Origin: Taeniopygia guttata
Lineage: Eukaryota > Chordata > Aves > Passeriformes > Estrildidae
Assembly (NCBI RefSeq): GCF_048771995.1
Contig: NC_133026.1
Span: 152,047,001 to 152,111,000 of the forward strand
DNA length: 64,000 nt
Reading direction: 5' to 3'
Made by a program: the position numbers and the translations under genes. Shown in pieces: positions 1 through 12,000 of this stretch; positions within the stretch are counted from its first letter, which is position 1; every line of letters begins with the position of its first letter. The notes below the pieces were generated by a model that did not search any database, was not told the DNA's origin, and saw only the letters and a program-made list of their open reading frames with translations.

Positions 1-3000
1 GAGTGTGAGCAGCACAAGGAGAAGGTGGAGGAGTGCCAGCGCTATGCCAAGCAGTACATCGATGCCATCAAGGTGGGCCCACTGCCCGGGGGGCTGGGGA
101 GGCAGCGCAGTGTCCTGCAGGGGGTGGGCTCACAGCACTGGTGCCAGGGGGCTCGTCCCATGTAGCAGAGCTTTGATCACCCTCTCCTCATCAGGACTAC
201 GAGCTGCAGCTGGTGAGCTTCAAGGCACAGGTGGAGCCGGTGGCATCCCCAGCCAAGAAGCCCAAAGTGCAGTCGGCATCTGACAGCATCATCCAGGAGG
301 TGAGGGAGGGGTCTCACTGCCGCTGCCCTGGGGTGTCCTGCAGCTCCTGGGGCGTAGCTGCTCACTGATGGGGTGGATTTTGGGGTGTGGCACGTGGTTG
401 TGCCTCCATGCAGCCACATGATTGCTGGGGTACCTGGTGGGCCGTGGGCAAGCTCCCCTCCCTCGTGCTGACCCACTGTCTCCACAGTACGTGGACCTGC
501 GGACGCAGTACAGTGAGCTGACCACGCTCACCACCCAGTACATCAAGTTCATCACCGAGACCCTGCGGCGGCTGGAGGACGAGGAGGTAGGGAGCGGTGC
601 AGGGCGGCATGGCCACTGTATAACCAAAAGGAACGCACTTCACGGGGTCTGTGGCCCCATCACTATCACCGGCCCACGGCCATGACTCCAGCCCTATCAC
701 TGATGGTAGCTCACGTCCATGACTCTGGCCCCACCACTAATGCCAGGCTGTGACTCCAGCCCCATCACTAACAGTGGCCCATGGCTGTGACTCCAGCCCT
801 GGCCCCATCACTAACCCTGGCCCGTGGCTGTGGCTCCAGCCCTGGCCCCATCACTAACAGTGGCCCGTGGCTGTGACTCCAGCCCTGGCCCCATCACTAA
901 CAGTGGCCTGTGGCTGTGACTCCAGCCCTGGCCCCATCACTAACAGTGGCCCGTGGCTGTGGCTCCAGCCCCATCACTAACCCTGGCCCATGGCCATGAC
1001 TCCAGCCCTGTCACTAATACTGCCCCACAGCCTCTAGCTCCTGCTCCCTGCTGTGCTCCTGGGAGCAAGGCTGCTGGCTCTGTGTCCAGCAGGTCTCTGA
1101 GCCAAGCTGGCTCTGGGCACCGGGTGTGACTGGTGGTAGGAGGCACTTCCCAGATACACGTAGTGCAGTCAGCACCTGCCTGTGCATGCTGCTGTGCTGG
1201 GCGCTGGCCCGCGGGGTCTGGCGCGGGGTAACCTCTCTAACTCTTGGTTTCTGCCCTTGGAGCCGCTTTGCCAGTGCTTTTTCTTGGGGAATATTTGTGT
1301 TGGTGGGGATCTAATGGAGGGTAAAAAACCAGGATGACTCTGGCAGCCGTGCACCAGGTACTCACTCTGCGCATGCCTTCTCCCCGCGGCACCCTCCGCC
1401 TCCCCCACGGCTCACCCTTTCCTCCTGGCCCTCCTCTACGTCTGTGCTGCTCCGGGACCGGGGGTCCGGTGTGGGGTCTGGCTCCCCTGCATGCGCTGCC
1501 TGTGCCCGGGCCCTGCGGAGCGTGCGGCCGCCTCGCTCACGGTGCATGTGGTGCACGTGCTGCGGCACGGCCGCAAGCCGGGCGCCAGCCGCGTTGGCCC
1601 TTTGGCAGACCCTGCTCCCAGGTGCCTGGAGAGGGCTGGGAGGGGTTTGATCCAGCTGAACTGCTCTCTCCTGTTGAGGCTTTCCCTGCAGGGAAGGCTC
1701 TGCTGGCGCCGCCCTTGCACCGCTCCCCTCTCTTCTGCTCCCAGTGCTGCGGCCGTCTCTCTCCTTTCCCCGCGGCAGGGGCTGTCTGTGCCGGGCCCCT
1801 CGCAGGGGGAGCCAGGGTGGTGATGTGCACGCTGCTCGCATCGTCTTCATCGCTTGGGCTCCGCTTGCTCTCTGTCCCTTCTCTCTGGAACGTGGCTTCC
1901 TGCGCTGCTGTCTGGCTCCTGTTGCCTGTCTGCCTGTGCTGTCGTGTGTCCCCTGTCGTGCCACACATCTTCTGGAAGCTGGCGTCACCGGCTGGTGCGG
2001 TGGCCCAGGGGCCGAAGCCATTCCACGCGCATCTGCCACCCCTCGGCTGTCTCGGCAGCGTGCGGCTGGGCCAGCATCGATTCCACGGCGCGATCGCATC
2101 CCTTGTGATTTGTCTCTCTCTCCCCTCTCTGTCCCCTGCACCCTCTTTCCCCTCCAGAAAGCCGCCGAGAAGCTGAAAGAGGAGGAGAGGAAGCGGCTGG
2201 CGGAGGTGGAGGCGCAGCTGGAGAAGCAGCGGCAGCTGGCCGAGGCCCACGCCAAAGCCAAGGCGCAGGCGGAGGCGGAGGCGCGGGAGCTGCAGCTCCG
2301 CATGCAGGAGGAGGTCACCCGGCGGGAGGTGGTGGCCGTGGATGCCGAGCAGCAGAAGCAGAACATCCAGCAGGAGCTGATGCAGCTGCGGCAGAACTCG
2401 GACCACCAGATCAAGTCCAAGGTAAAGCTGATTGAGGAGGCTGAATACAACCGCAAGAAAGTGGAGGAGGAGATCCGCCTGATCCGCCTGCAGCTGGAGA
2501 GCACCGAGAAGCAGCGGGAGAGCGCAGAGACAGAGCTGCAGGAGCTGCGGGCGCGTGCCGAAGATGCCGAGCGGCAGAAGCGGCAGGCACAGGAAGAGGC
2601 CGAGCGTCTGCGCCGGCAGGTGAAGGAGGAGAGCCAGAAGAAGCGGGAGGCGGAGGAGGAGCTGAAGCGCAAGGTGCAGGCTGAGCGTGAAGCGGCCCGG
2701 GAGAAGCAGAAGGCAGTGGCAGACCTGGAGCAGCTGCGGCTGCAGGCGGAGGAGGCTGAGCGACGCATGCGGCAGGCAGAGGCTGAGAAGGACCGGCAGA
2801 TCCAGGTGGCCCAGGAGGTGGCCCAGCGCAGCGCTGAGGCCGAGCTGCAGAGCAAGAGGCTCTCTTTCGCCGAGAAGACGGCGCAGCTGGAGCTGTCCCT
2901 GCAGCAGGAGCACGATGTGGTGGCCCAGCTGCAGGAGGAGGCTGAGCGGCTGAAGAGGCAGCAGCTGGAGGCCGAGCGCTCGCGGGAGGAGGCTGAGAAG

Positions 3001-6000
3001 GAGCTGGAGCGCTGGCGGCAGAAGGCCAACGAGGCGCTGCGCCTGCGGTTGCAGGCCGAAGAGGTGGCCCACAAGAAGTCACTGGCGCAGGAGGAGGCCG
3101 AGAAGCAGAAGGAGGATGCGGAGCGCGAGGCCCGCAAGCGTGCCAAGGCAGAGGAGGTGGCCGTACGGCAGAAGGAGCTGGCGGAGGAGGAGCTGGAAAA
3201 GCAGCGGGAGCTGGCAGAGGGCACAGCCCAGCAGAAGCTGGCGGCAGAGCAGGAGCTGATCCGGCTGAAGGCGGAGATGGAGAATGGGGAGCAGCAGCGC
3301 TTGCTCCTGGAGGAAGAGCTCTCGCGGCTGAAGGGCGAGGTAAACGAGGCCATCCAGAGGAGGAAAGAGCTGGAGGAGGAGCTGGCCAAGCTGCGGGCAG
3401 AGATGGAGGTCCTGCTGGAGAGCAAGGCCAAGACAGAGGAGGAGTCGCGCTCCAGCAGCGAGAAGTCCAAGCAGCGGCTGGAGGCGGAGGCCAACAAGCT
3501 GCGGGAGCTGGCCGAGGAGGCCGCCCGCCTGCGCGCCCTCTCCGAGGAGGCCAAGCGGCAGCGGCAGCTGGCAGAGGAGGAGGCCAGCCGGCAACGGGCC
3601 GAGGCTGAGCGCATCCTGAAGGAGAAGCTGGCGGCCATCAACGAGGCCTCGCGGCTGAAGGCGGAGGCAGAGATCGCGCTGAAGGAGAAAGAGGCGGAGA
3701 ACGAGCGGCTGCGGCGGCTGGCGGAGGATGAGGCCTACCAGCGCAAACTGCTGGAGGAGCAGGCGGCCCAGCACAAGCAGGACATTGAGGAGAAGATTGC
3801 CCTGCTGAAACGCTCCTCGGAGAGCGAGCTGGAGAGGCAGAAGGGGCTCGTGGAGGATACTCTGCGGCAGCGGCGACAGGTGGAGGAGGAGATCCGCGCC
3901 CTCAAGGCCAGCTTCGAGAGGGCCTCAGCGGGCAAGAGCGAGCTGGAGCGGGAGCTGAACCGCATCCGTGGGGAGGCAGAGGAGGTGCAGCGCAGCCGGG
4001 AGCAGGCGGAGCGGGAGGCTGAGCGGCAGCGGGCGCTGGCGCTGGAGGAGGAGGGCCGCCGGCGCGAGGCCGAAGAGAAGGTGCAGGCCATCCTGGCGGC
4101 CGAGGAGGAGGCCGGGCGACAGCGGCGGCTGGCCCTGGAGGAGGTGGAGCGGCTGCGGGCCATGGTGGAGGAAGCGCGGCGGCAGAAGGAACTGGCGGAG
4201 AAGGAGTCGGAGCGGCAGATCCAGCTGGCACGGGAGGCGGCGCAGAAGCGGATTGCAGCGGAGGAGAAGGCGCACCTGGCTGCCGTGCAGCAGAAGGAGC
4301 AGGAGCTGCTGCAGACTCGCCAGCAGGAGCAGAGCCTCCTGGACCGGCTGCGCGAGGAGGCGGAGCGGGCCCGGCGGGCGGCTGAGGAGGCTGAGTTTGC
4401 CCGTGGCAAGGCCGAGCAGGACGCCAGCTTGTCCCGGCAGCGCGTGGAGGAGGCTGAGCGGCTGAAGCAGCGGGCAGAGGAGGAGGCGCAGGCCAAGGCA
4501 CAGGCACAGGCAGACGCAGAGAAACTGCGTAAGGAGGCCGAGCTGGAGGCAGCAAAACGGGCGCAGGCAGAGCAGGCGGCCCTGCGGCAGAAGCAGCTGG
4601 CCGATGCCGAGATGGAGAAGCACAAGAAGTTTGCCGAGCAGACACTGCGGCAGAAGGCGCAGGTGGAGCAGGAGCTGACCAAGGTGAAGTTGCAGCTGGA
4701 TGAGACCGACCACCAGAAGGGCATCCTGGATGAGGAGCTGCAGCGGCTGAAGGAGGAGGTGACAGACGCCGTCCGGCAGAAGGCCCAAGTGGAGGAGGAG
4801 CTCTTCAAGGTCCGGGTGCAGATGGAGGAGCTGGCCAAGCTGAAGAGCCGCATCGAGGAGGAGAACAAGGCGCTGATCCTGAAGGACAAGGACAACACAC
4901 AGAAGTTCCTGGCAGAGGAGGCAGAGAAGATGAAGCAGGTGGCAGAGGAGGTGGCCCGGCTGAGCGTGGAGGCGCAGGAGGCCGCCCGCATGCGGCAGCT
5001 GGCTGAGGACGACCTGGCGCAGCAGCGGGCGCTGGCAGAGAAGATGCTGAAGGAGAAGATGCAGGCGGTGCAGGAGGCCACGCGGCTGCGGGCTGAGGCT
5101 GAAATGCTGCAGAAGCAGAAGGATTTGGCGCAGGAACATGCCAAGAAGCTGCAGGAGGACAAGGAGCAGATGCAGCAGCGCCTGGCTGAGGAGACCGAGG
5201 GCTTCCAGAAGACGCTGGAGGCTGAGCGCCGGCGGCAGCTGGACATCACGGCTGAGGCTGAGCGCCTCAAGCTGCAAGTGGCGGAGATGAGCATGGCCCA
5301 GGCCAAGGCTGAGGAGGAAGCCAAGCGGTTCAAGAAGCAGGCGGAGGAGATCAGTGAGAGGCTGCATGAGACTGAGCTGGCCACACAGGAGAAGATGACG
5401 ATGGTGCACACCCTGGAGATCCAGCGGCACCAGAGCGATGAGGATGCGGAAAAGCTGCGGAAGGCCATCGCTGACCTGGAGAAGGAGAAGGAGAAGCTGA
5501 AGCAGGAGGCAGCACTGCTGCAGCAAAAGGCAGAGGAGGTACTGGGCTGTGGGTCCCCCTTAGTGGTGGTGGTACACAGGGAGGCTGTCCCTCTTCCCAG
5601 CCAGCCCACACCACCCCCGGGCCGGTCCCCAAGGACCATCACCGGGGATGGTGGGGCTGGACCCCCTGTGCAGGTCAGGGATGTGCGTAAAGTTGGAGGT
5701 GGTGGAGCAAACCCTTCAGGCAGCGTCGGAGCAGGACCCAGAACCCCTGGAGCCATGGAGGTGGGATCCCCACCTCCTGGGCTGGCTCTTCCACCCCGTG
5801 GCACGTCCTGCTGTGTTCCTCTCTGTGCCCAGCTCCCAGCCTCAGTGCTGGGGGTTCCCTTGTGTCCTTCCCCTGCTCATCCTGCCCCATGTTGTGTGTG
5901 GCTCCCTAACCCCGGCTCTGCTCCTTAACTCCTACCTGATGTAGGGAGTGTGTGGGTGACTCTGTGCCTCCGTGCAGCCCCTGCTGCCCGCCCCCCTGCC

Positions 6001-9000
6001 TCAGCCCACCCTCAGTCCCCCACTGCCCTCTTGGGTGTCTGACCACGCTGTTCTCTCTCCCACCGCAGATGCAGGTGGCCCAGCAGGCTCAGCTCCGTCA
6101 GGAGACGCAGCTCCTGCAGCAGAGCTTCCTGACGGAGAAAGATGCCCTGCTGCAGAAGGAGAAGTTCATTGAGGAGGAGAAATCGAAGCTGGAGAAGCTC
6201 TTTAAGGATGAGGTGAACAAAGCCCAGAACCTGAAGGCAGAGCAGGAGCGGCAGCAGCAGGAGATGGAGCGGGAGAAGCAGCAGTTGAAAGCTATGTTAG
6301 AGGAAGCCAAGAAGCATCAGAAGGAAGCTGAGGAAAACGTCCGGCACAAGCAGGAAGAGCTACAGGAGCTGGAGAGACAGCGACAGCAGCAGGAGAAACT
6401 TCTGGAAGAAGAGAACAAGAAGCTGAGGGAGAGGCTTGAGCAGATGCAGGAGGAGTACAAGGCTGCCCTGGCCCAGAGACGGGAGATCATGATCCAGACA
6501 GATGACCTGCCCGAGGAGGCGGTTACGACAACGCAGCTGCTGGACATCAAGGCTGTGCCCAATGGCCGGGATGCAATGGATGGCTTAGCCCAGAATGGGG
6601 AGCCGGAGTTCGCCTTTGACGGCATCCGGCAGAAGGTGTCAGCAGAGAAGCTGGCTGATGCCGGCATTCTGAGCAGGGAGAGCTTAGACAAGTTGGCAAA
6701 GGGTGTCGTGAGTGTGGGCGAGCTCTCTCAGAGGGAGGATGTCAAGAAGTACCTGCAGGGCAAGAGCAGCATTGCCGGTTTGCTGATCAAACCCTCCAAC
6801 CAGAAGATGAGCATCTACGAAGCCATGAAGAAGAAGCTGCTCAGCCCAGGCACAGCACTGGTGCTCCTGGAGGCACAGGCTGCTTCTGGCTTCATCATCG
6901 ACCCTGTGCGGAATGCGAGGCTCTCGGTGAACGAGGCAGTGCGAGAGGGAGTGATCGGGCCAGAGCTGCACAACAAGATGCTGTCGGCCGAGCGGGCTGT
7001 CACTGGCTATAAGGACCCGTACACAGGTGACAAGATCTCCCTGTTCCAGGCCATGCAGAAGGATCTCATCGTCAGGGATCACGGCATCCGCCTGCTCGAG
7101 GCCCAGATCGCCACCGGCGGCATCATCGATCCTGTCAACAGCCACCGTCTGCCTGTGGAAGCTGCCTACAAGCGTGGCTACTTCGATGAGGAGATGAATC
7201 AGGTCCTGTCTGACCCCACTGATGACACCAAGGGCTTCTTCGATCCCAACACTCAGGAGAACCTCACCTACCTGCAGCTCATGGAGCGGTGCGTGACTGA
7301 CCCGGACACAGGGCTGTGCCTCCTGCCGCTCACTGACCAAGCAGCCAAAGCTAGAGAGCTGGTCTACACCGACAAGGAAGCCAAGGATGTCTTCAAGAAG
7401 GCCACAGTGACAGCACCGTTTGGCAAGTTCCAAGGGAAGACAATGACCATCTGGGAGCTCATCAACTCTGAATACTTCACTGAGGACCAAAGGCGGGACC
7501 TGATCCAGCAATACAGGACTGGCAAGATCACAGTGGAGAAGATCATCAAGATCGTCATCACGGTTGTGGAGGAAAGTGAGAAAAAGAGTCAGATGTGCTT
7601 TGAGGGCCTGCGGGGCCCCGTGCCTGCTGCCGAGCTGCTGGAGAGCAAGGTCATCAACAAGGACCTCTACAACCAGCTGCACCAGGGCAAGAAGTCTGTA
7701 AAGGATGTGGCAGAGATGGAATCTGTACGGCAGTACCTGAAGGGCACGGATGCCATCGCTGGTGTCCTGGTGCAGTCTACAGGCCAGAAGCTCACCTTCT
7801 ACGAGGCCCTGAAGAGAAACCTGCTGAAGCCAGAGGTTGCCCTGCCCCTGCTGGAGGCACAAGCTGCCACCGGCTACATCATTGACCCTGTGGGTAACAA
7901 GCTCTTCTCTGTGGATGAGGCAGTGAAGGCCGAGGTGGTGGGGCCAGAGTTCCACGAGAAGCTGCTGTCGGCAGAGAAGGCGGTGACTGGCTACAAGGAT
8001 CCCTACACAGGTCAGACGGTTTCCCTCTACCAAGCGCTCCAGAAGGGCCTCATCCCCAGCGACACTGGGCTCCGGCTGCTGGATGTCCAGCTTGCCACTG
8101 GTGGCATCATCGACCCCGTCAACAGCCACCGGCTCCCGCTTGAGGTCGCCTACAAGCGCGGCTACTTCGACCCAGAGATAAACAAGGCTCTGACTGAGTT
8201 CCAAGATGATGCCAGGGCTTTCTACTGTCCTAACACCCAGGAACACCTCACCTATGCCCAGCTGCAGAAGAGTTGCCACCGCGACAAGCAGACTGGCCTG
8301 TGCCTGCTGCCCCTGTCTGACGAGGCAATCCAGTCACAGCAGGAGGAGGTCTACACCGACAGCCAGGCCAAGGAGTGCTTTGACAAAGCAACCATTGAGG
8401 TCCCGGTGGGCAGCATGAAGGGCCAGACAATGACCATCTGGGAACTGATCCACTCTGAATACTTCACAGAGGAGCACAGGCGGGAGCTGCTTCGGCAGTA
8501 CAAGACCGGCAAAGTGACAATCGAGAAGATCATCAAGATTGTCATCACCATCATCGAGGAGGCAGAGACCAAAAAGCAGGAGAAACTGACATTCAGTGGT
8601 CTGCGGGCTCCGGTGCCAGCCAGTGAGCTGCTGGAGTCCTGCATCATCAGCAAAACCCAGTACGAGCAGCTGAAGGAAGGCAAGAAATCAGTGAAGGACC
8701 TCTCGGAGACAGATTCAGTGAGGAGATTCCTGCATGGCGGTGACTGCATTGCCGGTGTCTACGTGGAGGCCACCAAGGAGAAGCTGAACATCTATGAGGC
8801 CATGAGGAGGAACCTGCTGAGACCCAGCACTGCCGTGGTCCTCCTGGAGGCCCAAGCAGCCACTGGGTTCTTGATTGACCCAGTGAAGAACCGTAAACTG
8901 TACGTCAACGAGGCGGTGAAGGCTGGCATTGTTGGGCCTGAGCTGCATGAGAAGCTGCTGTCAGCTGAGAAGGCTGTCACGGGCTACAAGGATCCCTACT

Positions 9001-12000
9001 CGGGCGATACCATCTCCCTGTTCCAGGCCATGAAGAAGGGGCTCATTGTCAAGGAGCACGGCATCCGCCTGCTCGAGGCCCAGATCGCCACTGGTGGCAT
9101 CATCGACCCCGTGCACAGCCACCGCCTGCCGGTGGAGGTGGCCTACAAGCGTGGCTACTTCGATGAGGAGATGAACCGGACCCTCTCCGACCCCACTGAT
9201 GACACCAAGGGCTTCTTTGACCCCAACACTCAGGAGAACCTCACCTATGTGCAGCTGAAGGAGAGGTGCATCGAGGATCCCGAGACGGGCCTATACCTGC
9301 TGCCTCTGCGGGAGCCCGAGAAGCCAAAAGTGGTGGAAACCACTCAGATGTACACAGAAGCAGAGACACGGAAGGTGTTTGAGGAGACGCAGGTGGACAT
9401 CCCCGTGGGCAGCCGGGCAGGCTCCTCCATGTCACTGTGGGATATCATGCACTCGGACCTGCTGCCCGAGGAGCAGCGTAAACATCTCATGGAGGAGTTC
9501 CAGTCAGGCCGCGTGTCCAAGGAGCGCATGATCATCATTATCATCGAGATCATTGAGAAGACTGAGATCATCCGGCAGCAGAATCTCACATCCTATGACT
9601 ACGTCCGGCGCCGCATCACAGCCGAGGACCTCTACGAGGCCAGGATTATCTCACAGGACATCTACAACCTGCTGAAACAGGGCTCCAAAACCTTCCGGGA
9701 GCTCCTGGACGTGGAGACAGTCTGGAAGTACCTTTATGGGTCAGGCTGCGTGGCTGGCATCTACATCCCCTCCTCCAAGCAGACGCTCAGTGTCTACCAG
9801 GCGCTGAAGAAGGGGCTGATCAACTCCGAAGTGGCCCGCTCCCTCCTGGAGGCCCAGGCAGCCACTGGCTTCATGATCGACCCCACGAAGAATGAAATGC
9901 TGACTGTTGATGAGGCAGTGAGGAAGGGTGTGGTGGGGCCAGAGATCCACGACCGGCTCCTGTCCGCGGAGAGGGCTGTGACCGGCTACAGAGACCCTTA
10001 CAGCGAACAGAAGATTTCCCTCTTCCAGGCCATGAAGAAGGATCTCATTCCCAGCGAAGAGGCCCTCAAGCTCCTAGATGCCCAGATTGCCACCGGTGGC
10101 ATAATTGACCCGCACCTGGGCTTCCACCTGCCCCTGGAGGTGGCCCTCCAGCGGGGCTTCATCAACAAGGAGACGTATGACATGCTGTCGGAGCCCAGCG
10201 AGGTGCGCAGCTACGTGGACCCCTCCACGGATGAGAAGCTCAGCTACACGCAGCTGCTGAAGCGGTGCCGGAAGGACGAGAGCTCCAGGCTCCTCCTGCT
10301 CCCGCTCTGCGACACACGGAAGCTCACCTTCCGGGGGCTGCGGAAGCAGATCACTGTGGAGGAGCTGGTCCTTTCGCAGGTGATGGACGAAGCCACAGCC
10401 CAGCGCCTCCAGGAGGGTCTCACCTCTATCGAGGAGGTCTCTAAGAACCTGAAGAAGTTCCTGGAGGGCACCAGCTGCATCGCTGGTGTCTTTGTGGACT
10501 CCACAAAGGAGCGTCTGTCCATCTACCAGGCCATGAAGAAGGGGATCATCCGGCCTGGCACTGCCTTCGAGCTCCTGGAGGCGCAGGCGGCCACGGGCTA
10601 CGTGATTGACCCCATCAAGGGCCTCAAGCTGACAGTGGAGGAAGCTGTGCGCATGGGCATTGTGGGCCCTGAGTTCAAGGACAAGCTGCTCTCTGCCGAG
10701 AGGGCTGTCACTGGCTACCGCGACCCCTACACCGGAAAGCTCATCTCCCTCTTCCAGGCTATGAAGAAGGGTCTGATCCTGAAGGACCACGGGATCCGCT
10801 TGCTGGAGGCACAGATCGCCACGGGAGGCATCATTGACCCCGAGGAGAGCCACCGCCTGCCTGTGGAGGTGGCCTACAAGAGGGGCCTCTTTGACGAGGA
10901 GATGAACGAGATCCTGCTGGACCCTAGTGATGACACCAAGGGCTTCTTCGACCCCAACACGGAGGAGAACCTCACCTACCTGCAGCTCATGGAGCGGTGC
11001 ATCACGGACCCAGAGACCGGCCTCTGCCTCCTGCCTCTGAAGGAGAAAAAGCGGGAGAGGAAGACCTCCTCCAAGTCCTCCGTCCGCAAGCGCCGGGTGG
11101 TGATCGTTGACCCTGAGACGGGCAAGGAGATGTCTGTGTACGAAGCCTATCGCAAGGGCCTCATTGACCACCAGACTTACCTGGAGCTGTCAGAGCAGGA
11201 GTGTGAGTGGGAGGAGATCACCACCTCCTCCTCCGACGGCGTGGTGAAGTCCATGATCATCGACAGGCGCTCGGGGCGCCAGTATGACATCGATGATGCC
11301 ATTGGCAAGGGTCTGATTGACCAGTCAGCCCTGGACCAGTACCGCTCCGGCACCCTCTCCATCACCGAGTTTGCTGACATGCTCTCTGGCAACATGGGTG
11401 GCTTCCGGTCGCGGTCGTCCTCAGTGGGATCCTCCTCCTCCTACACTGTCAGCCCAGCCCTGTCACGGAGCCAGATCTCCATGTGGACTGACCCAACCGA
11501 AGAGACTGGGCCCGTGGCAGGCATCCTGGACACGGACACTCTGGAGAAGGTGTCCATCACGGAGGCCATGCGCCGCAACCTGGTGGACAACATCACAGGG
11601 CAGCGGCTGCTGGAAGCCCAGGCCTGCACCGGGGGCATCATCGACCCCAACACCGGTGACAAATGCACCGTTGCTGACGCGGTCACCAAGGGCCTGGTTG
11701 ACAAGATCATGGTGGACCGCATCAACCTGGCGCAGAAGGCCTTCTACGGCTTTGAGGACCCGCGGACCAAGACAAAGATGTCGGCGGCGCAGGCCCTGAA
11801 GAAGGGCTGGCTGTACTACGAGGCCGGGCAGCGGTTCCTGGAGGTGCAGTACTTGACAGGGGGCCTGATCGAGCCCGATGCCCCAGGCCGTGTCTCCCTG
11901 GATGAGGCGCTGCAGAAGGGCACCATTGACGCGCGGACTGCCCAGAAACTGCGGGATGTCAACACCTATTCCAAGTACCTCACCTGCCCCAAGACCAAGC

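Noticed and set aside
1744..2157. Extension of the plectin rod frame upstream of 2158
   Set aside because: Sequence before the ctccag acceptor has no heptad pattern and contains a typical pyrimidine tract; it is intron.
1362..3641. Minus-strand open frame of 759 codons opposite the plectin rod, and a similar one at 3735-5804
   Set aside because: Ser/Arg/Ala/Cys-rich mirror of the Glu/Ala/Arg/Leu codons of the coiled coil; no domain, no splice logic. A known artefact opposite GAG/CTG-rich exons.
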